Shown piece after piece: positions 31,886-44,654 of a stretch of DNA of 64,000 nt (within the stretch, counting starts at the first letter, position 1; each line of letters starts with the position of its first letter). The notes under the pieces are model-generated. The model had not been told where the DNA came from. It saw nothing but the letters and a program-made list of their open reading frames with translations, and did no database searches. Made by a program: the position numbers and the translations under genes. Origin of the DNA: Symbiodinium natans (taxonomy: Eukaryota; Sar; Dinophyceae; Suessiales; Symbiodiniaceae); assembly GCA_905221605.1 (NCBI GenBank), contig CAJNDS010002268.1, positions 724,232-788,231 on the forward strand, written 5' to 3'.

Positions 31886-34800
31886 GCTGCTGCTCCCTAA
31901 GCCTTAAGCCCTAAACGATTAAGATGGTCCTTGCCCTTGTTGTTGGCCGGGATGGCGACGTCCACGTTCTCAAGTGGCGAGTCGGTGTCGCACAGGGCAA
32001 TGACCTGAGATGGGTTTAGGGTTTAGGGTTTGGGGTTTAAGGTTTAGGGTTTAGGGTTTAGATCGCGCTGCCGATGTCGGAGATAGCGCCGCAAAGATAA
32101 TCGCGCGCGAGAGATTAGGCTTTGGGTTTAGGGCTCGGGTTTAGGTTGGGATGTTCCCCCTTATAGTAAGTCCTTAATAGGGATTATGGTACCCCCTACT
32201 ATAATCCGTATGAAGAACTGCTAGTCCTAGGGGGAACATCCCAAGGCTTAGGGTTTAAGGCTGAGGGTCTGCCATGTTCTATGACGCCCAGCCTCTTCGC
32301 ACACGAACCACGGGCAAGCAATGCTTGGATTGCAGCTGCCCCTCAAGCCCTGAACACCCTAAACCCTAAACCCTAAACCCTAAACCCTAAACCCTAAACC
32401 CTAAACCCTAAACCCTAAACCCTAAACCCTAAACCTAAACCCTAAACCCTAAACTCTGCCAAGAGAGGCCAAGGATCCGGGATGCTTGCGTAGGCCGCCT
32501 CCTTGATGGCCTGGTTGTCCGTTCGCGGGTCCTTTTTCGGAGGCGCCCGGCATAAGTACATCTTGGCTGAGGGTTTAGGGTTTAGGGTTTAGGGTTCAGG
32601 GTTTAGGGTTTAAGTATAAGTAGGGTTATAAGTACCTTGAATAGGGTTATAAGTTTCTTGGCTGACTTCTGAAACCCTCCAAAAAGTTTGACTTTTTTGT
32701 TGGCTCCTTGTTGTAGTTTCTACAAAGCCAAAAAAATTAAAGTCCTGAGAGCCAGCCATAAGAAAGCCAAGACATTCTTGTGATTATTATTGTTGCTACT
32801 GTTGTAACTGTTGCGATCATTGTTAGCATGATTTTTTGATTCATTATTCTCTTGCTATTAGTGTGATTATTGGTACGATTATTACGACTATTACTATTGT
32901 TGTGACTATGATTGTCATTAAAATTAATACTATTATTATTATTGTTCTTATTATTGTTTCTATGATTATTATTACTAGTATTTTACATGATTCGTATTAT
33001 TATGATTATGATGACTATTACTATTGTTATTGTTGTTATATATATATATAACACCTTAGTTTAATAAGTATATATATACGTATATATCTTACATATACAC
33101 CCAGAAAATGTGCAGGGATTCTTCATATTGTTTCAGGTCTATTCCGAAACTGAGGGGTATTGGGCTTTTGGGGTTTGCTGTGCCAGGCACCACGGAAGTC
33201 AGGTAGCAGCTGTGTCCCGGACTTTAGCCCATGCAGCTATAACCCTCTGAGGGTTTACTTGGACGTTCATGGGCGATATCAATAGGCTTCAATAGGGTCA
33301 TAAGTCGTATAGCTTCCAGGCTCCCAATCCAATATTATACCCCGACATACTACCACCCATGAACCTCCAAGTAGGTAGTCCCTAGACCCTCTAAAGCCTC
33401 TACCACAAACCCTAAACCCTATAATCCCTAACCCCTCAACCCTGAACCCCAAACCCTAAACCCTAAACCCTAAACCCTAAACCCTAAACCCTAAACCCTA
33501 AACCCTAAACCCTAAACCCTAAACCCTAAACCCTAAACCCTAAACCCTAAACCCAAACCTTCAGCCTGAAGCAACGGCAGTCCGTCACGATGAGGAGGCG
33601 GGGCTCCAGGTACTTCTGAGTGATCCTTTGGTCATGGAACCCAGGTTCGTTAGGGTTTAGGGTTTAGGGTTTAGGGTTTAGGGTTTAGGGTTTAGGGTTT
33701 AGGGTTTAGGGTTTAGGGTTTAGGGTTTAGGGTTTAGGGTTTAGGGGTAGGGTTTAGGGGTTAGGGTTTAGGGTTTAGGGTTTAGGGTTTAGGGTTTAGG
33801 GTTTAGGGTTTAGGGTTTAGGGTTTAGGGTTTAGGGTTTAGGGTTTAGGGTCCCGATATGAAGGGATAGGTCAGAATACTCACAACAAGAAAATAGGGTC
33901 TAGGATTCGGGTTTGGGGTTTGAGGTTTAGGGTTTAGGTACCTTAAGTTACAATAAGGGAATCCCAACATGTAAGTAGGGAACCCCAAGTATGCACCCCC
34001 AAAACTAATCCTCATTATAGGGATCACCCCTCAACGACGGTGCTCATAATTTCGGGGAACCGCATATAGGCGATCCTCTGAATTGTAGGTCCTTGGTATA
34101 CATACACATGTATGTACATATCATCTATATATGTATATATATATATGTATATATATATACACACAAAATATACGGCTGTGTAATCCAAAGCCCTAAACCC
34201 GACTTACGCCCGAAGCCCTGTGACCCTAAAAGGGTTTCAGGGGTTTAGGGGTTCTAGGGTTCAGGGTTTAGGGTGTAGGGTTTAGGGATCCGCTTTGCCG
34301 AATTCTGGCGCCCAAGGTTCTGGTTGGTCAAGGTTCCAGGAGTCCAGCGTCCAGCCAGGGGGTTGGCGCCCGTGTACCTTGGCGCTTAAGGGTTTAGGGT
34401 TTAGGGTTTCGGGTTACATGGTCCCTTAGTATGAGCCCTTAAAACGGGGACCGTTGAGGGGTTCAGGGTTTAGGGGTCTGTGACTTTGGGGTTTAGAGGT
34501 TTGACGGCTAGGGGTTTAGGGTCGGGGGTATGGGGCTTCGGGTTTAGGTCTGCAGCAGGCAGGCAGGAACGGATCAACGTTAATGTGCCTCAGCACTGCA
34601 ACTACTAGGGGTACCTTCAGCCAAGACAACCGTGTAGGTAGTTCTGAAGAAAATAGGGACCCTGTTGGGGTCCTTCTTCCTTCTTCTCAGGTTGCCGTAC
34701 AAAACATAGGACCAAATTTAGAGAACTACCTGTTGTAGAGAGGTCTAGAAAGGACAAAGGGAGATAATGAAAACTTATCCAACATACTACCCTGTTGTTG

Positions 34801-37508
34801 ACAACCTTAACCTCTACCTGAAGCCTAGATCCTAAAAAGACACTTATCCCTAAACCCCTCACCCCTGAAGCCCTGATCCCAGATTCTGCTAAACCCTAAA
34901 CCCTAGGCCCTAAGCCTGAAACCAAACCCTGAACCCTTTACTAGCAGAGTTCCCTACGACACCTCCGCGCCCCAGTTCACTCCCTCACCGAAATTAAGGC
35001 GAATTGAGGGGTTAGGGTTTAGGGTGAAGATTTGCCAGGATTGAAAACCGAAATAGGTCTACCGAAGAACAGCCACAGACCCTCAGCCGAAGATCCTAAG
35101 TCCCCTGAGCCCGAAACGCCGTAAAGCCCACACCCTAAACCCCACCTTCTCTCAAACCCTCCTAGACCCTAGAGCCTAAACCCTAAACCCTAAACCCTAA
35201 ACCCTAAACCCTAAACCCCTAACCCCTAAACCCTAAACCCTAAACCCTAAACCCTAAGCCCTAAACCCTAAACCCTAAACCCTAAACCCTAAACCCTAAA
35301 CCCTAAACCCTAAACCCTAAACCCTAAACCCTAAACCCGAACCCTGCTGAGGCCCCTGGCTGGCTGAACTTGAGGACAGCGCGAGAGCCGTAGGGTCGCT
35401 GGGAGGCGACGATGATGTCCTGAGCTCTCTTCTTGGAGGTCCATTATTGCGGGTAGTTGTAAGGTGGGGTTTAGGGTTTAGGGTTTAGGGTTTAGGCTGT
35501 TCGTATTTGGGACTCATGGGTGTCCTGTGGGTTCTCGATGGCAACGATCATGCGCGCTGCCACCATCAGCCTGGGCACGGGGGCGCTGGAAGAGGCAGAG
35601 TAGGCAGGTGTTCGCCGCCCTAACCCTAAACCCTAAACCCTAAACCGTAAACTCTTGTTGGATACGAATTATACTAATACACATATTAGAAGGTAATTTC
35701 TCTGAATTGTGGCCCCCTTACGTCCCCTTGTTCGGGCCCAGATTAGAAAGTCGCTTCCCTGACACAATAGCTGAAATAGGATCGCGGTTTCGAGAAGTCT
35801 ACTTGGAGGTTCATGTGTAGTTCGGGTTACAAGCTACTCTTACAACTTCCCTGTTTAGGTCACTTGCAACCCCCTAAACCCTAAACCCTAAACCCTAAAC
35901 CCTAAACCCTAAACCCTAAACCCTAAACCCTAAACCCTAAACTATGCCCAGGCACTTCTCCCAAGTCTTCCCGAGGTGGATGATGTGGATGCCATCCACT
36001 GTGCGGCGGAAGACGTAGCGCTTCATGCGGAAGTCAACATTGCGAGTCCCAAGGTGGGTCTTGCAGACCTCAAGGCAGCCCCTAAACCCTAAACCCTAAA
36101 CCCTAAACCCTAAACCCTAAACCCTAAACCCTAAACCCTAAACCCTAAACCCCAAGAGCTTAAGAGGGTTTAGGGTTTAGTTTAGGGTTTCGGGTTTAGG
36201 GACTACCTACTGGGAGGCTCACGGGTCATTCTAGGTAGGGTTGTAAGTACGGAAACTATACTTACAACCCTATTCAGGGTGCTCCTAACCCTACTTCTAC
36301 CTACCCGCGAACCTTCAACCATCGTGAGACCCACAATCGCGGCCTGGCCCCAAAGTCATGGGATATGTACGTTGCGATTCCACTAGGCCCAAGATGCAGG
36401 TCAGAAACATGGGTAATGTGGGCCCAGATTTCCCTAAACCCTAAACCCTAAACCCTAAACCTAAACCCTAAACCCTAAACCCTAAACCCTAAACCCTAAA
36501 CCCTAAACCCTAAACCCTAAACCTAAAAGAGGCCGGACTTGGGAGCACTGAAATTAAGTACGTTGCCAAGCAACCCGGCGAAGCCGGCGATGGGTAAACA
36601 CTGGGTAACTAAATCTAGCTAGAGTAAAACCTCTGTGCGGCAGCTTTAGGGTTTAGGGTTTAGTCTTAGGGTTTAGGGTTTAGGGTTTAGGGTTTAGGGT
36701 TTAGGGTTTAGGGTTTAGGGTTTAGGGTTTAGCTACATGACACAATGTGCTGTCAGAGACCTCCTGCTTTACTGAGGCGAGGCAAGGCGCGAGCATCATC
36801 TGAACATCTTCCTCCTGGCAAGAGTCTGGAACACATGCGAGGCTCTTGCAAGGATGGTCCCTTTTTGGGTTTAGGGTTTGGGGTTTGGGGTTTAGGGTTT
36901 AGGGATTAGGGTTTAGGGTTACTCGGGCCCCTGTATCTCGGGCAGCCGAAAGTAGGCGTGATTTCGGGAACTGTACATTGTTGTTTCTTGCAGTAACGAA
37001 AGCACTCTTGCAGCGAGAATCGGAGTATTGTTTAAACATCAGGTGTGCGCGGAGACCAAGCAGCTTGCTGCACACAGTCAGGCCAAAGCCCCGCCTAAAC
37101 TTTACAGCCCTAAACCCTAAACCCTACAAGCCTTCACCCCTGAACCCTTGACTCCAAAAGCCTACAAGCCCCAAAAGCCCTAAATCCTAAACTCCAACAC
37201 CCTAAGCCCTTACAACCCCTGAAGCCCTGAAGCCCTAAACCCTAAAACCTCAAAACCCTACAACCTAAAACCCTAGAACCCTAAAACCCTGAAACCCTAA
37301 AACCCTAAAACCCTAGAACCCTAAAACCCTAAAAACCCTAAAACCCTAAAACCCTGAAACCCTGAAACCCAAAAACCCTGAAACCCTAAAACCCTAAAAA
37401 CCCGAAAACCCTAAAAACCCTCAAACCCCAAAACCCTAAACCCTAAACCCCAAACCCCCCAAACCCCCCCCCCCCCCCCCCAACGCTTGGCGCCTTGGTG
37501 GTTGCCAT
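27301..37508 (-). CDS. RPSA: Small-subunit ribosomal protein uS2 (RPSA/S0), 16 exons
   Basis: Reconstructed exons, minus strand, 5' to 3': 37508-37485, 36814-36791, 36068-35956, 35570-35525, 35419-35361, 34377-34321, 33625-33583, 32531-32478, 32004-31930, 31194-31156, 30823-30765, 30265-30226, 29847-29827, 28839-28803, 27841-27773, 27359-27301. They sum to 819 nt (272 aa plus TGA), the normal size for eukaryotic uS2. Phases join without a break. Diagnostic segments: [124 protein letters not shown] and a Trp-rich acidic tail ending GGGGW. The start ATG sits in AACCATGGC. Introns are mostly TTTAGGG/CCCTAAA arrays and inverted-repeat elements. Exon ends 28803 and 29827 are least certain. Confidence 0.92.
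28255..28497. repeat. TTTAGGG array inside a uS2 intron
   Basis: About 34 heptamers with a few 6-bp or 8-bp slips, between uS2 exons 14 and 15. A CCCTAAA array at 28080-28150 and a TTTAGGG array at 27893-27990 lie in the same intron. Confidence 0.95.
28870..29075. repeat. TTTAGGG/TTTGGGG array inside a uS2 intron
   Basis: Starts as TTTAGGG and turns to TTTGGGG (about five copies) near 29018-29050. Lies between exons 13 and 14. Confidence 0.93.
29640..29815. repeat. CCCTAAA array inside a uS2 intron
   Basis: About 25 heptamers in complement orientation, ending about 12 bp from the lower edge of the 21-nt exon 13. Confidence 0.94.
29941..30045. mobile_element. Short inverted-repeat element, family GGGATGTTCCCC, copy 1
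   Basis: About 105 bp, beginning TTGGGGTGTTTCCCC and ending GGGGGGAACATCCCCA, with PyTTAAGGACTGTT near the right end, shared with the other copies. Lies in the uS2 intron between exons 12 and 13. Confidence 0.7.
31685..31892. repeat. ACT/GCT trinucleotide repeat in a uS2 intron
   Basis: (ACT)n changing to (GCTACT)n and back. The open Thr/Ala frame across it is not a gene. Confidence 0.95.
32146..32244. mobile_element. Short inverted-repeat element, family GGGATGTTCCCC, copy 2
   Basis: 99 bp with perfect ends TTGGGATGTTCCCCCT and AGGGGGAACATCCCAA. Lies in the uS2 intron between exons 8 and 9. No coding capacity, so mobilised in trans if at all. Confidence 0.85.
33400..33555. repeat. CCCTAAA array in a uS2 intron
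   Basis: About 17 heptamers directly on the 3' side of exon 7 (33583-33625). Confidence 0.94.
33652..33852. repeat. TTTAGGG array in a uS2 intron
   Basis: About 27 heptamers on the 5' side of exon 7. The short exon is thus bracketed by oppositely oriented arrays that could pair. Confidence 0.94.
35165..35342. repeat. CCCTAAA array in a uS2 intron
   Basis: About 24 heptamers ending 19 bp from exon 5. Confidence 0.94.
37240..37480. repeat. Degenerate CCCTAAAA array and poly-C run next to uS2 exon 1
   Basis: AAACCCTAAAACCCTGAAACCC-type variants followed by a C run at about 37460-37480. The poly-C (poly-G on the sense strand) begins 2 nt after the proposed GT donor of exon 1. Confidence 0.85.
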
Positions 37509-40500
37509 GGTTGCGCTGATCTACGTCTCTGGTCGGGGCTCTGAGACTTAATGAACACCTTTTGAGCCAGGGATGCCGCCGTCACGTTTGGGGTTTAGGG
37601 TTTAGGGTTTAGGGTTTAGGGTTTAGGGTGTAGGGTTTAGGGTTTAGGGTTTAGGGCCCAGGGCTTAGGGCTTAGGGGTTCGGGAAGTTCGGGTAAAAAG
37701 GGCGCCCTTTCTGGGTTAAAGGGACTGAAAAAAGAGCCTAAGCCCTAAAACAAAAAGGGAACAAGGGCACACCCTGGGTCCTAGCTTCTCATGGGTTTCC
37801 CTATTACCCCCCCCCCCTCTATACTCTATACTACCCCCCCCCCCCCCCCAGGTTCCCCCTTAAATAACCTTAATTGGGCGTGGGTGTCCCTGTGTAATTT
37901 TGGTTATGGGGGGAACCTGGTGGGGGGTAGTGTAGAGGGGGGTAGTAGGGGAAACCCCAAACCCTAAACCCTGAGCCTGAAGCCCCAAAATCTATCGTCA
38001 GACTGCTGGATATATGTCCCGTTTCCACCCTGATTAAGGGCTGCAGGTCAGGACAAACTTAAACTATCGGGTTCAGGGTGCATGGCAACCCCCTTTTCTG
38101 GAGCCCTTCAAAAAACCGTTGCTCCAAGGACGAGCGTCCGAAGAAAAACTCCTATTCCCTGACGGGACATCGGCTCTTGCTTGCGCCATACGCCGCAAAA
38201 TCGAGACATGTGGGGGTTTACGAACATAGGGAACAGGTTTCCCTAATAGGAAGGACCCCAGTAAGGTACCCCTAAACCCTAAACCCCCAGGTAACCCCCA
38301 GATAACCCTAATCCCGGCTCTTGCCAGAAACCACCATGTCTTTTTATACTCGACCGCAGCGCAGTTGTGCCTAGTGCGCGCGCATCCTTTTGACAGAATA
38401 TTGAGGTTGAGGAGAATGAATCCTCTCCCCCCTCCCGTCTACCCCCCTTTTTCTTAAATAGCCCTATAACCCTAAACCCTAAACCCTTATATACGGTATG
38501 ATGTAACTAGAAAGGGAATATTTAATATCAGGGGCGTAGGGGATATACCCTATAGAACCCAAGGGCCCATACGTCAGAACCCTTCATAGGAGGCAAGCGA
38601 CCATATTAAGGGCCGATGTAGCTACCCTAAACCCTAAACCCTAAACCCGAAACCCTAAACCCTAAACCCTAATCCCTGGATCCCAGTATCGGGGAGATGT
38701 GGATGAATCCAACCTCGGGCGCTCAGGCACACGTGGGCTCCACGAGGCGCTTCACCTAAAACGGAAGTTCACAAGGGGGAGCTTAGCAAACCCTAAACCC
38801 TAGCCCTAAACCCTAAACCATAGCCCTAAACCCTAAACCCTAAACCCTAAACCCTAAACCCTAAACCCCAAACCCTAATAAGGGTGTAAGGTTTAGGGCT
38901 TGGGGTTTAGGCGTGAGGGTTGATGTGGGGTTTAGGGTTTGAAGTTTAAGGTTTTGGGTTTAGGGTTTAGGGTTTAGGGTTAGTTGACAAAAAGGGCTTG
39001 GGGATTAGAGGAATGTAAAAAACAAATAAGCCACTGGAAACAGCAAACTTCCGTTGTTTACAAGTATACGGCTATGGTATGGTAACTTGCTTCAAGTTCG
39101 TTCACAGAAGCCCAGCTGACATCCGTTCTCGTCTCATCTGCTTTTGGGTAAACTGAAACCTTCGCTTCACTCCAACATCTCCCGGGTAGGGTTTGGGGTT
39201 TGGGGTTTGGGGTTTGGGGTTTGGGGTTTGGGGTTTGGGGTTTGGGGTTTGGGGTTTGGGGTTTGGGGTTTGGGGTTTGGTGTTTGGGGTTTGGGGTTTG
39301 GGTTTTGGGGTTTGGGGTTTGGGGTTTGGGGTTTGGGGTTTGGGGTTTGGGGTTTGGGGTTTGGGGTTTGGGGTTTGGGGTTTGGGGTTTGGGGTTTGGG
39401 GTTTGGGGTTTGGGGTTTGGGGTTTGGGCTTAGGGCTTAGGGTTTAGGGTTTAGGTTTGGGGCATGTCCGCAACAGGCAAGGCAGCGGGACCTTTAAAAA
39501 AGAAAGGGGGCACGGCTATACACAAAGACATACTGTAGCACATCGGTATTTCCCAAAAAGGGGTACCCCTTTTACAGCCCAAAAAGCATAGAAGCCCCCA
39601 TAAAGGGAGCCCCAAAAAGGGTACCCCTATTTTCGGACACCCCCCATATCAACACACGCGAGACACTTTTGAGAAGAGCTTGCTTGTTGCAGTTTCACGT
39701 TCGATGCCACGCGTCGGTACTTAAGCTGTCAGGTTCATCTTCGGAAACCTACTTCGTGTGAACCCGGGTTTAGGGTTCAGGGTTTAGGGTTTAGGGTTTA
39801 TGGAATGCTACTCAAGGTGTTGAATCCACCCGAGGGCGCACCTCCACGCCATTCGCCAGGAAGTCTTGCAGGACCCTCTGGTACCTTGAAAAGGGCCAGC
39901 GGCTAAGGGTTTAGGGTTTAGGGTTTAGGGTTTAGGGTTTAGGGCCTCAACTCCCTAAGGGTCCATGTACCTATATAGTACATACTTGGGCCTGAAAGGG
40001 GCTCCCATATAGTAGCTTTAGGGCCCAAGTATATACTATTTAGGGTTAGGGCCCAAGTATATACTATTTAGGTACATGGACCCTTAGGGTCTAATCTAGA
40101 GCTTGTTCCTTGGACACTTAGAATTGTACCCTTGACTTCTTGGGACGTGTGTTTGAAGATCCTTGAGGTTGTAGAGGGGCCCTATTAGGAGTATGCTAAC
40201 AGAAACCTTTCGGGGTACAACCTGAGGGGTACGAGTCTTAATCCCTTGATTCAAGGAGGGGTGCGTAACCCAAGGTTCCCGAATAATTGCTCCCCACTAC
40301 TCCTTTAGGCTCCCTAAGCTTCCCTGGGCGTCCTTAGGTACCTGCCCCCCCATGAACCCCCCTAACCCTAAAGCCCAAACCCTAAACCCTAAACCCACCC
40401 TAAACCATAAACCCTAAAACAAGAAGGCTGTACCCTCACTTTGGGCGCATGGGCCGAAACCCTAAAACCTCAACTCGGAGCCCGAAACCCTACCCCCGCT

Positions 40501-42390
40501 CCATCGGGGTTTCCTTCAGGCACGGCTGTGTTTTCAAGGGGAGTCATCCTAAACCCTAAACCCTAAACCCTCAAACCCTAAAACCCTATACCCTAACAGG
40601 CTGCTGAATGGTACTAGGGTTAAGCATTTCGGGCTCGAGGATCATCCGATCATCTCAGACAATGCCTTGTGAAGCCTGCGGGCCTTGAGGGCCTTCGGTT
40701 TTCCGCCCTGCCATCCCTGCAGTCCACGTACCCTTGAACCCCAAAACCTAGGGTTCAGGGTTTAGGGTTTAGGGTTTAGGGTTTAGGGTTTAGGGTTTAG
40801 GGTTAAACCCTTCTCATCCCTCAACCCCTAAACCCCCGACATCCCAAACCCTGTACAATTGGTGTGTATATCTTACACCCTTAAGCCCTCGATCCCGAAA
40901 CCCCTACATTCCCAAACCCTATAAACACAATTGATGTGTACATCTTATCCTGAGGCAAGGTGTTTCTGGACCCGGGAGTAGCCTAGGAATAAAAAGGGAA
41001 TCATCTTTGGTCTTTAAGGGGATTATAAGGGAACCCCAACCCTAAAAAAAGGAAACAAGGGCCTACTCCCGGTCCTAGTAGCCCTAAACCCTAAACCCTA
41101 AACCCTAAACCCTAAACCCTAAACCCTTGTCCTAGGTTTCTGAGCTCGCAGCATGGGTTTGGTACCACCGCCTTCCGCACAAAACCCGTTCGCAGATTCC
41201 TGCAGCTGCAATCTGATATCCGAGCGTCATACAGAGAGGCCAACAGGTTTAGGGTTTAGGGTTTAGGGTTTAGGGTTTAGGGTTTAGGGTTTAGGGTTTA
41301 GGGTCCTCTTAACTAAGGTATAGACCTTAAACTCTAAAGGGATCCTTAACATGATCTCAAGGGTGCTTCCTTAGCTTAGGGGTATTGGGCTGTTTGGGTA
41401 ATGCTAAGGCCTTGCTTAACCTCTAGCTTGCGCCAAGGGGCATCCTAGGTTTCAGCTTCAGGGTTTAGGGTTTAGGGTTTAGGGTTTAGGGTTTAGGGCT
41501 TAGGGCTTAAGGTGTAGTGTTTTGCGTTTAGGGTTTGGGTTTAGGGTTGAGGGTTCAGGGTTCACGGAGGAGGGAATTAGGGTTTGTTGCTTTGGGTCAG
41601 TGTGGCTTCGTTGGACTGCTTTTTTGAACCAATCAATTGCCAACCCCTGGCATTGCAATCGTTCTTCAACACCAAAAGGCTGCACTTAGTTGGCTGCTGT
41701 ACTCATTTTCCGAATCATTTACTGAAGGAGATGACTTTGCAGCTATTTCAGCTATCTCCACATGCAGGCCCTTTCACAGCGCCTTTTACCCCCCTGAGTG
41801 CCCAAAATTTCCGGAAACCCAGCAATGGCAATGCGATCATTCACGGCAAATCTTGCGTCGTCCTGACCATCACAGAGGCCGGAGGTGTAGGGTGCCTGAC
41901 GCGCAGGCCAGCTTCAACAAACAGGATCAAAGACTAAGAGCCCAAAAGCTAGATCAAAGACTAAGAGCCCCAAAGCCAGAGCTCCAAAAAACTGGCTGGT
42001 TCTTCCTTCCGACGGGATGTTCACGCGCAGTTTTCTCGGCACGCTTCAGGGTCTTTCGCACTCGGCAGGCACGATGTTTCCAGGATTTGGCTGCCGAATC
42101 TCTCGGCGCCTGTGGTGTTTCCTTGGGCTAAACTGAGTTCTGAGGACTCCTCGAGAGAAAATGCAATTTTGCCTGAAAACAAACTGTTTTACATTGCGAT
42201 ACACAATTACCGACATCTGTTTTGTACTGCGCTTACCAAAACAAAACGCATTTGTCCACTTTCGTGCGCGCGTGAACAACCCGTCGGAGTGTTATATGGT
42301 TCTTAGTAGGGAATGAGGGAATGATATACCCTATGTAATCCCTTGAAGGGTATAGATAGGGCCCGAATTCCCTCATTCCCTACCATGATT
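37509..42390. other. Region between uS2 and the nicotinamidase gene, with candidate exon islands
   Basis: Holds telomere-type arrays, an inverted-repeat element (37795-37960, ends GGTTTCCC-TA-TACCCC), and non-repetitive islands. On the minus strand 39820-39884 follows AG|G and reads YQRVLQDFLANGVEVRPRV; 40645-40716 follows AG|G and reads GGKPKALKARRLHKALSEM. Both look coding but I recognise no family. 41590-42110 is a GC-moderate stretch with open frames on both strands and no recognised motif. 39955-40095 is an inverted repeat (CCTAAGGGTCCATGTACC and its complement). The 5' control region of uS2 should lie just above 37508; no core element is recognised. Confidence 0.4.
39187..39430. repeat. 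TTTGGGG variant array
   Basis: About 34 tandem TTTGGGG heptamers with single TTTGGTG and TTTTGGG variants, then a return to TTTAGGG. All three forward frames are open as FGVWGLG repeats; not a gene. Confidence 0.95.
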
Positions 42391-42392
42391 TC
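42298..42392. mobile_element. Small inverted-repeat element
   Basis: Ends TAGTAGGGAATGAGGGAAT and ATTCCCTCATTCCCTACCA enclose about 55 bp. It touches the 3' end of the nicotinamidase reading frame. Confidence 0.6.
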
Positions 42393-42737
42393 AAGATTTG
42401 TGCCCAAGTCTGAGAAGTCCTCCGTTCGTTGCCCTCCATCCCTCCCGGTTGAACAGGGCTGCCTTTTGGCAATGGGTAGTTGTGGGAAAAAAAGTTCCAC
42501 TGGGATAACCATAATTTCAATAGATATCTATATATATATATATAGTATTCATTTATATTTGTCTTTATGTTTATATTTACAGTTATAATTGTATGTATGT
42601 ATATATATATATATATGTATACATAAGAATGTACAATCATAAAAAATACTGAGAAACGGATATGCACGCACACACACACACACACACACACACGTACATA
42701 CATACATACATACATACATACATACATACATAGATAG

Positions 42738-42772
<35 letters not shown>

Positions 42773-44560
42773 CATATGCGTGTGTGTGTGTGTTATACAC
42801 TTGTCTTTTGAGAACAGAACACATATGAAGATCATGACAAGCACAAAAACAAGGCCCTCATACCCGCTGCCAGGCTGCCCCTGGCTTACCATCGAAGCTG
42901 GGCCGGGTGAGGTCAGCCAAAACCCGGACCTCAGCTGCTGAAGTGAACAGGGGTATAGGGTTTAGGGTTTAGGGTTTAGGGTTTAGGGTTTAGGGCTTAC
43001 GGTTTAGGGACCCCGAGTTTGGAATTCAGATGCTTGGGGCCAATGCTGCTCCAACCAATTGTAAAGTCAGCAAGCGCCGGCCTGTGTTGAGGGACTGTTC
43101 TCCTTGGTGAAGATGGCAGTTTCCTGGCGCATTTCAACCATTAGCTGTGCATCAGGGAAAGACCCTAAACCCTAAACCCTAAACCCTAAACCCTAAACCC
43201 TAAACCCTAAACCCTAAACCCTAAACCCTAAACCCTAAACCCTAAACCCTAAACCTAAAGAACTCCCTGAAGCGGCCTTAACGCAGAAGTCGTAGACCAG
43301 GCCGATGACCACCATCCTGAGTGGACAAGCCGGAACCCCAAGAGCCCAATACCCCTTAATTAAGAATAAAACCTTACGGTTTAGGGTTTAGGGTTTAGGG
43401 TTTAGGGTTTAGGGTTTAGGAATGTAACTCATATCATGCTAAGGACCCCTATAGGGTTTAAGGTGCATTCCTGAATTAAGGGGCTTTGGGCTCTCTGGGA
43501 AGGTCTTTCGCAAGGCGTAACGCGAGACATCACAGCCAGTCGCTGTACTTCCGTAATCCTTAGCTGTCATTACGCCCACACCCTAAACACCAACCCAAAG
43601 AGCCCAAAACCCCCCTCAATTAAGGGTTTAGGGTTTCAGGTTTAGGGTAAGGAATCTACCTTAAGTCATACCAAGGTCCCTATATGGCTTAAGGAAAAAT
43701 CCTTCAGTACGGGGTTTTGGGGCTCTCTGGGAACCCTCCACAGTCTTACGCTCACCCCAACCCTAAACCACCCCAAACCCTAAACCCTAAACCCTAAACC
43801 CGAAACCCCAAGGTGGGCCAGCTGGGCGTCTTCCTGATGTTACGGGCCGTCAGGATCGATGCGAAGCTGCGGCGTCCTGGTGGCACAAGGGCAGGTATGG
43901 TCCCTAAACCTCAAAGCCTAGACTCCGAACCCCAAACCCCAAATCCGAAACCCCAAAATCTAAACCCTCAACATCCCTCAACCCCAAACCCGACCTTTTC
44001 GAGGGGTACGACACCCAGAGATACCCAGAGTTTAGGGTTTTGGGTTGAGGCCTCGAAATTCGGGTCCCCAGAATTCTAAATTCTGGTCCCCTTTTTGGGT
44101 CGTCAAAGGAAGAGGCTCCGGGCTCCGTCCGACAATGGGAACCCCCAGAAACGGGTTGAGGTTTTAGGGTTACCTACCTACCATGAAGGGGGGTTGCCAG
44201 ATGGGAGGATGCCCGCCTTGGTACAAAGCAAGCCACAGTTTAGGGTTGAGGGTTTAAGATTTTTAGGGTTTAGGGTTTGGGGTTTAGGGTTTAGGGTTTA
44301 GGGTTCAGGGTTCAGGGTTTAGGGTTTAGTTTCGGGTTTAGGGTTTAGGGTTTAGGGTTTAGGGTTTAGGGTTTAGGGTTCAGGGTTCAGGGTTCAGGGT
44401 TTTGGGTTTAGAGATCACCGCGCTATCCTGCGCTCCATGCCAACATATGCCAGCACGCCGCAGCGTCAGGCTGCTGCACCCGCAATCCGATTCCCCATAA
44501 GATATTCCCTCTGGAAGCCCTGCATCATAGCAATTCTACTGCACTATTTATGTGAGCATT

Positions 44561-44654
<94 letters not shown>

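Noticed and set aside
31661-31900. Poly-Thr/Ala frame
   Set aside because: Translation of a trinucleotide repeat inside a uS2 intron.
36535-36645. Possible small structured RNA or 5S fragment (AAGCAACCCGGCGAAG)
   Set aside because: No complete fold or promoter boxes seen; it may simply be intron sequence between uS2 exons 2 and 3.
39144-39447. Three overlapping open frames of FGVWGLG repeats
   Set aside because: They are readings of the TTTGGGG array. All three frames are open because 7 is coprime to 3 and the unit has no stop.
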